A DNA stretch of 64,000 nucleotides from Microbacterium keratanolyticum (lineage in GTDB: Bacteria > Actinomycetota > Actinomycetes > Actinomycetales > Microbacteriaceae). The DNA lies in the NCBI RefSeq assembly GCF_016907255.1, contig NZ_JAFBBQ010000001.1, forward strand, positions 62,001-126,000, read 5' to 3'. A program made the translations under genes and the position numbers. The notes beneath the pieces are model-generated. The model was not told the origin of the DNA. It did no database searches and worked only from the letters and a program-made list of their open reading frames with translations. Shown one piece after another: positions 58,780-64,000 of the stretch. Each line of letters opens with the position of its first letter. The first letter of the stretch is position 1.

Positions 58780-59976
58780 TCAGGGCGCGACGCCGGCGAC
58801 CGCAGGCTTGAATCCGGCGCGAACGTTCTCGCAGCATCCGGGCCGGCAGATGTCGAAGCTCGGCGTCAGTGTCGTCACGCGCTGGCGCTCGGCGACCGGG
58901 CGACCTTCGAGGCGCTCCTCGATGAGGTCGACGATTCCATCGACGAACGCGGGCGAGACCCCGGGCGTCGGCGTACGCGCAAAGAGAAGCCCCGCCTCGG
59001 ATGCCGCCTCCGCAGCCTCTGTGTCGAGATCCCAGAGCACCTCCATGTGGTCGCTCATGAATCCGACAGGCACGACAGCCACCGCGCGGCGACCACGGGC
59101 AGGAAGCTCCGCGATGACGTCGCAGACGTCCGGCTCCAGCCACGGCTGCGACGGGGGGCCGGAGCGCGACTGGTAGACAAGCTCCCACGACGCATCCGCT
59201 GCCGCAGGAATCAGGTCGCGCACCTGCGCCATCGTCCATGCCGCGACCGCCTCGTGCTGCGCCGCGTAGGCGCCGCCCTCGCCCCAGTCGATGTCGCGGG
59301 CACCAGAGCGCTCGGCATCGGTCGTCGGAATGCTGTGGGTCGAGAACAGGACCTCGATGTCGGCCGGCGCGATGCCTGCCTCGAGGAATCCCTCGATCGA
59401 TGCGCGCACACCCTGCACGAATGCGTCGACGAAGCCCGGGTGGTCGTAGAACGGGCGGATCTTGTCGATCGTCACGGTACCCGCGAGCCCTGTCTCCTCG
59501 ATCACGCCTGCGAGATCCTCCCGGTACTGCCGGCAGCTGGAGAAGGAGCTGTACGCGCTCGTCGCGAATGCGAGGAGCGTCGTGTCGCCGGCATCCGCAG
59601 CCTCCGTCACGACCTCGGCGAGGTACGGTGCCCAGTTGCGATTGCCCCAGTACACGGGAAGATCGATGCCCCGCGCCTGCAGCGCCGTTTCCAGAGCGAG
59701 CTTCAGTTCACGGTTCTGCGCGTTGATCGGACTCACCCCACCGAAGTGACGGTAGTGATGGGCGACCTCCTCCAGCCGCTCGTCCGGAATCCCCCGGCCA
59801 CGCGTCACGTTGCGCAGGAAGGGGATCACATCGTCCTGTCCCTCCGGGCCACCGAAGCCGGCCAGGATGATCCCGTCGTAGGCGACGGGGGTCTGGACGT
59901 ACCCCTCCGCAGAGCGGGCGGCCTCGGAACCATAGAGAACATCAGCAGCAGAGTGCGCAGCATCACGATCAGTCAC
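58780..59976 (-). CDS. hemH: Ferrochelatase (coproporphyrin ferrochelatase type)
   Basis: Inserts Fe2+ into coproporphyrin III in the actinobacterial haem pathway. The GTG at 59976 (VTDRDAAHSAAD) is chosen, though it lacks an obvious ribosome site; 398 residues. Conserved features are GFGGPEGQDDVIPFLRNVTRGRG, the metal-channel His in STHSIP, and a C-terminal CRPGCCE cluster, which with an earlier Cys (SSCRQYRED) matches the [2Fe-2S] ligands of mycobacterial ferrochelatase. The divergent pepN gene shares a 185-bp intergenic region that contains an iron-box-like core. Confidence 0.95.
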   Translation of the reverse strand: MTDRDAAHSAADVLYGSEAARSAEGYVQTPVAYDGIILAGFGGPEGQDDVIPFLRNVTRGRGIPDERLEEVAHHYRHFGGVSPINAQNRELKLALETALQARGIDLPVYWGNRNWAPYLAEVVTEAADAGDTTLLAFATSAYSSFSSCRQYREDLAGVIEETGLAGTVTIDKIRPFYDHPGFVDAFVQGVRASIEGFLEAGIAPADIEVLFSTHSIPTTDAERSGARDIDWGEGGAYAAQHEAVAAWTMAQVRDLIPAAADASWELVYQSRSGPPSQPWLEPDVCDVIAELPARGRRAVAVVPVGFMSDHMEVLWDLDTEAAEAASEAGLLFARTPTPGVSPAFVDGIVDLIEERLEGRPVAERQRVTTLTPSFDICRPGCCENVRAGFKPAVAGVAP

Positions 59977-60083
59977 GTCTTGATCGTCGCATCCGTTCCT
60001 TTCACTCAGCCGAATGCGCGCCGCACGCGCGCCGCGGTGAGCTCTCGAAATCGCTCGCCGACGGCACCCGCGAGGCTCTGGCG

Positions 60084-60094
60084 TAGGCTTACCT
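60084..60094. promoter_or_regulatory. Iron-box-like core / pepN -10 between hemH and pepN
   Basis: TAGGCTTACCT, whose complement AGGTAAGCCTA shares 10 of 11 positions with the core of the better iron box at 42154. The TAGGCT part could instead be the -10 for pepN, leaving a leader of about 65 nt. The flanks fit the 19-bp consensus poorly. Confidence 0.35.
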
Positions 60095-60161
60095 GGTTGC
60101 GAACCGCCGCCAGCAGCGCGAAACTTCACCGCAACACCCCTCACCCCTGGGAGTCTGAGCA

Positions 60162-62705
60162 GTGCCTGGAGAGAACCTCACCCGCATCGAAGCGCAGGAG
60201 CGCCGCGCGATCATCGACACGCAGTCGTACGAGATCGCCCTCGACGTCACGAAGGGAGCGGAGGTCTTCGGATCCCGCAGCGTCGTCCGCTTCACGGCGA
60301 CACCCGGTGCGTCGACCTTCATCGACCTGATCGCCGGCGAAGTCCGCGAGATCACCCTGAACGGCGAGTCGATCGATCCGTCGACGGCCTTCGCCGACTC
60401 GCGCATCGCCCTCACCGGCCTTGCCGAAGAGAACACGCTCATCGTCGACGCCGACTGCCTCTACACCAACACCGGTGAAGGTCTGCATCGATTCGTCGAC
60501 CCCGTCGACGGCGAGGTCTACCTGTACTCGCAGTTCGAGGTGCCCGACTCGCGTCGTGTCTTCGCCGTCTTCGAGCAGCCTGACCTCAAGGCGACGTTCC
60601 AGTTCACCGTCACCGCGCCGTCGGCGTGGAAGGTCATCTCCAACTCCCCCACCCCCGAGCCGATCGTCCACGACGGAGCATCGACCTGGGGCTTCGCCGC
60701 GACGCCGCGAATCTCCTCCTACATCACGGCGATCGTCGCCGGCCCGTACGAGGCCACCTTCTCCGAGCTCACCAGCGCCTCCGGCCAGATCGTGCCCCTC
60801 GGGGTCTACGGCCGCAAGAGCCTGTGGCAGCACATCGACGCCGACTACATCTTCGACAAGACCCGCGAGGGCTTCGCGTACTTCGAATCGAAGTTCGGTG
60901 TGCCGTACCCGTTCGCGAAGTACGACCAGATGTTCGTGCCTGAATTCAACGCGGGCGCGATGGAGAACGCCGGCGCGGTCACCTTCACCGAGACCTACGT
61001 CTTCCGCAGCAAGGTCACCGACGCCGTCAAGGAACGCCGCGTCGTCACGATCCTGCACGAGCTCGCCCACATGTGGTTCGGCGACCTCGTCACCATGAAG
61101 TGGTGGAACGACCTCTGGCTCAACGAGTCCTTCGCCGAGTGGGCGTCCACCATCGCGACCGCCGAAGCCACCGAGTGGACCGAAGCGTGGACGACGTTCA
61201 ACGCCATGGAGAAGACCTGGGCGTACCGCCAGGACCAGCTCCCCTCGACGCACCCGATCGTCGCCGAGATCAACGATCTCGAAGACGTGCAGGTGAACTT
61301 CGACGGCATCACCTACGCCAAGGGCGGCTCCGTTCTGAAGCAGCTCGCTGCCTGGGTCGGCATCGAGGAGTTCTTCGCAGGTGTCTCCGAGTACTTCAAG
61401 AAGCACGCCTGGGGGAACACCGAGGTCTCCGACCTGATGGTGGAACTCGAGAAGACCAGCGGCCGCGACCTCTCGACCTGGTCGAAGAAGTGGCTGGAGA
61501 CGGCGGGCGTGAACACGCTCTCTCCCTTCATCACCGAGGCTGCGGATGGCTCGATCTCGCGTTTCGCGATCACACAGACCGCTCCGGCGGACTACCCCAC
61601 GATCCGGCCGCACCGCCTGGGCATCGGCTTCTACAACCTCATCGAGGGCGAGCTCACCCGCACGCACTACGTCGAGATCGACGTCGACGGCGACCTCACC
61701 GAGGTCTCGGAGCTGCACGGACTCGCCCGTCCCGATCTCGTCCTGCTCAACGACAACGACCTCGCCTACGCGAAGATCCGCCTCGACGACCGTTCGCTCG
61801 CCACCGCGATCGCGCACCTCGCGGACATCAGCGACCCGCTCGCTCGTTCGCTCGTCTGGGGCGCCGCCTGGGATCAGACGCGCGATGCTGAGAGCGCAGC
61901 GTCGGACTACATCGATCTCGTTCTCGGCAACATCGGCCGCGAGACCGAGTCGACGACGGTGCGCACCACCCTGCTGCAGCTGCAGCTCGCGGCCAACCAG
62001 TACGTGACGCCCGAATCCCGCACGGCAGCCCGCGAGAAGGTCGCAGATGGCCTGTGGGCGCTCGCAGAGGGCGCAGAGGCCGGAAGCGACAGCCAGCTGC
62101 AGTTCGTCACCGCGTTCGCGAACGCCCTTGTGACGCCGGAGCACGCGGCCACCGTGGGGGCACTGCGCTCCGGTGAGACGACCCTGCCCGGTCTCGAGAT
62201 CGACACGGATCTGTCCTGGCAGCTGCTGGCCGGTCTCGCCACGATCGGCGCCACGGATGCAGCGACGATCGACGTCGCCCTCGCGGCCGACAACACCGCG
62301 AAGGGCGGCGAGTTCGCGGCGCAGGCACGTGCCTCGCTGCCGACGGCGGAGGCAAAGCGCGTTGCCTGGGCGTCGCTCATCGAGAAGGACGACGCACCGA
62401 ACACGATCGTCCGCGCGGCGGCACTCGGCTTCGTGCACCCCTCCAGCGTCGACGTGCTCGGTGAGTTCGTGCCCGCCTACTTCGACATGCTGCTTCCGAT
62501 CTGGAACACCCGCACGTACCAGATCGCGCAGTACCTGATCGTCGGCCTGTACCCGAAGTCGCTCGCGAACATCGAGCTTCGCGACGCGACCCGTGCGTGG
62601 CTGGCGGCGAACCAGGACGCGGCTCCCGCGCTGCGCCGTCTCGTCAACGAGAACCTCGCCGACGTCGAGCGTTCGCTCGCCGTGCAGGCCCGCGACGCCG
62701 ACTGA
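60162..62705 (+). CDS. pepN: Aminopeptidase N (M1 family)
   Basis: Broad zinc aminopeptidase, 847 residues, cytosolic. GTG start (VPGENLTRIEAQERR). The exopeptidase motif GAMEN is 265-269 and the zinc-binding motif HELAHMWFGD begins at H299 with E300 and H303; the third zinc ligand is the Glu in WLNESFAEW. A C-terminal helical ERAP1-like domain (about 510-840) completes the actinobacterial PepN form. Followed by a terminator with a T-tract. Confidence 0.97.
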   Translation: MPGENLTRIEAQERRAIIDTQSYEIALDVTKGAEVFGSRSVVRFTATPGASTFIDLIAGEVREITLNGESIDPSTAFADSRIALTGLAEENTLIVDADCLYTNTGEGLHRFVDPVDGEVYLYSQFEVPDSRRVFAVFEQPDLKATFQFTVTAPSAWKVISNSPTPEPIVHDGASTWGFAATPRISSYITAIVAGPYEATFSELTSASGQIVPLGVYGRKSLWQHIDADYIFDKTREGFAYFESKFGVPYPFAKYDQMFVPEFNAGAMENAGAVTFTETYVFRSKVTDAVKERRVVTILHELAHMWFGDLVTMKWWNDLWLNESFAEWASTIATAEATEWTEAWTTFNAMEKTWAYRQDQLPSTHPIVAEINDLEDVQVNFDGITYAKGGSVLKQLAAWVGIEEFFAGVSEYFKKHAWGNTEVSDLMVELEKTSGRDLSTWSKKWLETAGVNTLSPFITEAADGSISRFAITQTAPADYPTIRPHRLGIGFYNLIEGELTRTHYVEIDVDGDLTEVSELHGLARPDLVLLNDNDLAYAKIRLDDRSLATAIAHLADISDPLARSLVWGAAWDQTRDAESAASDYIDLVLGNIGRETESTTVRTTLLQLQLAANQYVTPESRTAAREKVADGLWALAEGAEAGSDSQLQFVTAFANALVTPEHAATVGALRSGETTLPGLEIDTDLSWQLLAGLATIGATDAATIDVALAADNTAKGGEFAAQARASLPTAEAKRVAWASLIEKDDAPNTIVRAAALGFVHPSSVDVLGEFVPAYFDMLLPIWNTRTYQIAQYLIVGLYPKSLANIELRDATRAWLAANQDAAPALRRLVNENLADVERSLAVQARDAD

Positions 62706-62721
62706 CGTCCTCTGACGAGCA

Positions 62722-62761
62722 CGCTGGGCCGTACGGATCAACCCGTGCGGCCCAGCGTTTT
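62722..62761 (+). terminator. Intrinsic terminator after pepN
   Basis: A 15-bp stem with one T-G wobble (62722-62736 with 62743-62757), 6-nt loop, then TTTT. It is the only hairpin in the window with a classic T-tract. Confidence 0.85.
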
Positions 62762-62800
62762 CTCATGCTTCTCCCCCGCCGTTCCCCAGGAGCCCCTCGA

Positions 62801-62806
62801 TAGGAT
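62801..62806 (+). promoter_or_regulatory. -10 element for mscS-like gene
   Basis: TAGGAT ends eight bases before the ATG at 62815. The CGGAAGCG between could be a very close ribosome site or simply the leaderless gap. Confidence 0.4.
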
Positions 62807-62814
62807 CGGAAGCG

Positions 62815-64000
62815 ATGATCATCACCGCGACCGAAGAGCCTGTTCCCGTCGATCCGACGGCGCCTGTCGACGAATGGGCGCCGTTCTTCGTGACGCTCGC
62901 AGAAGTCGGGTGGCGCGCACTCTGGATCGCTGTCGTCATCGTCTCGTGCATCATCCTGTCCTATGTGCTCCGCGTCGTGATCCGCCGCGTCGTGCACCGC
63001 ATCGTCGACAGCGCGAAGAACAAGGCGCAGGTCACCGACACCGTCGCCTTCGAGCGCTCGCCGCTCGCGGATATGCGTCTCGTCCAGCGCACACGCACGC
63101 TCGGCACGATCCTGCAGAACATCGTCAACGTCACGCTCGTGGTCGTCGCCCTCGTGCTCGTCGTCAACATCATCGATAACACTCTGCTGGGCTCGCTCAC
63201 GTTGCTGACGGCGGCCGTCGGCGCCGGCCTCGGTTTCGGCGCCCAGAACATCGTGAAAGACGTGCTGAACGGCATGTTCATCGTCGCCGAGGACCAGATC
63301 GGCATCGGTGACGTCGTCGATCTCGGACTTGCCTCCGGCGTCGTCGAGTACGTGAGTGTCCGTATCACACAGGTCCGCGATGTGAACGGCACGCTCTGGT
63401 ACGTGCGCAACGGCGAGGTCACCCGCATCGGAAACATGTCGCAGGGCTGGGCGCGGGCGATCGTCGACCTCGGCGTCCCGCCGGAATCAGACGTCGCCGA
63501 AGTCGAAGCAGCACTTCTCACCGCGGCACAGGGACTCGCGAAGGACTCCAAGTGGCGCACCCGCATCATCGAGAAGCCGGAGATCTGGGGGCTGGAGTCC
63601 GTCACCGGTGATGCACTCGTGATTCGCGTCGTGATGAAGACGCGCGCAAACGCGAAGGATGACGTCGCGCGCGAGCTGCGGATGCGCCTACGCGCCGCCG
63701 TCACCGACATGGGCCTCGCGGTCCCGAGTTTGAACTCTGTCGAGCTCACCGGCCAAGAGGGTGCACGGCGCGTCCGAGGGGCGAATCCGCCGCACACCCG
63801 TCCGACCGCCGTCACGGGCGTCTCCCCCACGCCCGAGCGTGGCATCTGGCGCCGCAAGTCGACACCTGCTGCGCCCACCGCCGAGTCCAGCCCCGCGCCC
63901 GCCCCCGAGCCGAAGCCCCGCGGCGGCGGCATCACCCCGGCGCTCACCAAACCCATCGAGACATCGCCCGAGAAGTCCTCGAAGAGCGCGAGACCGCGCG
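62815..64000 (+). CDS. MscS-type mechanosensitive ion channel, truncated by window end
   Basis: About 395 residues are present; the C-terminus is off the window. The N-terminus is followed by three transmembrane helices (about 35-55, 98-120 and 128-145), and the last forms the pore helix with the Gly/Ala-packing pattern AAVGAGLGFGAQNIVKDVLNG. The MscS beta domain follows (FIVAEDQIGIGDVVDLG, WYVRNGEVTRIGN), then an alpha/beta domain (about 225-305). The last 90 residues seen are Pro/Ser-rich and low-complexity, as in actinobacterial relatives. It opens under hypo-osmotic shock. Confidence 0.93.
   Translation, partial: MIITATEEPVPVDPTAPVDEWAPFFVTLAEVGWRALWIAVVIVSCIILSYVLRVVIRRVVHRIVDSAKNKAQVTDTVAFERSPLADMRLVQRTRTLGTILQNIVNVTLVVVALVLVVNIIDNTLLGSLTLLTAAVGAGLGFGAQNIVKDVLNGMFIVAEDQIGIGDVVDLGLASGVVEYVSVRITQVRDVNGTLWYVRNGEVTRIGNMSQGWARAIVDLGVPPESDVAEVEAALLTAAQGLAKDSKWRTRIIEKPEIWGLESVTGDALVIRVVMKTRANAKDDVARELRMRLRAAVTDMGLAVPSLNSVELTGQEGARRVRGANPPHTRPTAVTGVSPTPERGIWRRKSTPAAPTAESSPAPAPEPKPRGGGITPALTKPIETSPEKSSKSARPR

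Noticed and set aside
60141..62741. 866-codon open frame antisense to pepN
   Set aside because: It mirrors the pepN coding sequence, has the Arg/Asp/Val-rich low-complexity make-up of third-frame shadows in high-GC DNA, and no ribosome site or family motif.
1..64000. CRISPR arrays, insertion sequences, prophage or replication origin
   Set aside because: No spaced direct repeats, transposase or integrase genes, terminal repeats or DnaA-box clusters were seen.

Overview
The window is high-GC, densely packed, leaderless-rich bacterial DNA of the actinobacterial type. Gene content and order (PAC2 protein beside the primary sigma factor, glnA / glnE / second glnA cluster, aceE followed by fasR-fabD-fabH-acpP-fabF and DUF3145, a [2Fe-2S]-type ferrochelatase, polyphosphate glucokinase, the short TLYYG family protein) point to Microbacteriaceae, most likely Microbacterium or a near relative. 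That assignment is inference from family knowledge; no database was searched.

Layout. 1-3.6 kb (minus): end of a MurT-like Mur ligase, primary sigma factor, PAC2 protein. 3.7-8.4 kb (plus): leucyl aminopeptidase, dihydrolipoamide dehydrogenase, two-lipoyl-domain E2 acyltransferase. 8.4-13 kb: degenerate-kinase membrane protein, DUF4191 protein, a RimK ligase carrying an RCK_C domain divergent from a RimB-like retropepsin, RDD protein. 13-20.9 kb: nitrogen block with glnA1 behind a GlnR-like box, then SPOR-like ORF-glnA2-glnE on the minus strand, plus a lipid kinase and small membrane proteins. 20.9-26.8 kb: ppgK, a lone methyltransferase, the RNase P RNA gene abutting a family A polymerase paralogue, aldo/keto reductase, zinc-ribbon coiled-coil protein. 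26.9-30.7 kb: copper block (DUF305 lipoprotein, DUF6153 protein, YchJ-like protein, CopB-type ATPase) with two matching TACCC-n5-GGGTA operators. 30.7-32.6 kb: nuclease, GNAT, membrane protein, tRNA-Val. 32.8-41.1 kb: pyruvate dehydrogenase E1 and the type II fatty acid synthesis cluster. 41.3-47.7 kb is the most accessory part: a predicted Fe(II)/2-oxoglutarate oxygenase behind an iron box, a DUF262/DUF1524 GmrSD-like protein, an S33 hydrolase and several very small genes. 47.8-57.1 kb: tRNA(CAU), gamma carbonic anhydrase, OafA-like O-acyltransferase, Dps, a two-component system, amidohydrolase, PaiB-like protein, alanine/sodium symporter. 57.2-64 kb: Nei glycosylase, RpiB, ferrochelatase, PepN, and the start of an MscS channel.

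How the parts work together. AceE (E1), the E2 and Lpd can form the pyruvate / 2-oxoglutarate dehydrogenase core, feeding acetyl-CoA to the FabD-FabH-ACP-FabF system under a FasR-like activator. Glutamine synthetase I and its adenylyltransferase form a nitrogen control pair, with transcription probably under GlnR. The copper block combines export and periplasmic/lipoprotein functions under a CsoR-type repressor encoded elsewhere. Many genes start 6-8 nt after a TAnnnT box, indicating widespread leaderless transcription. The best leads for new biology are the RimK-RCK_C/RimB pair, the iron-box oxygenase, and the cysteine-free MurT variant in a lineage with type B peptidoglycan.
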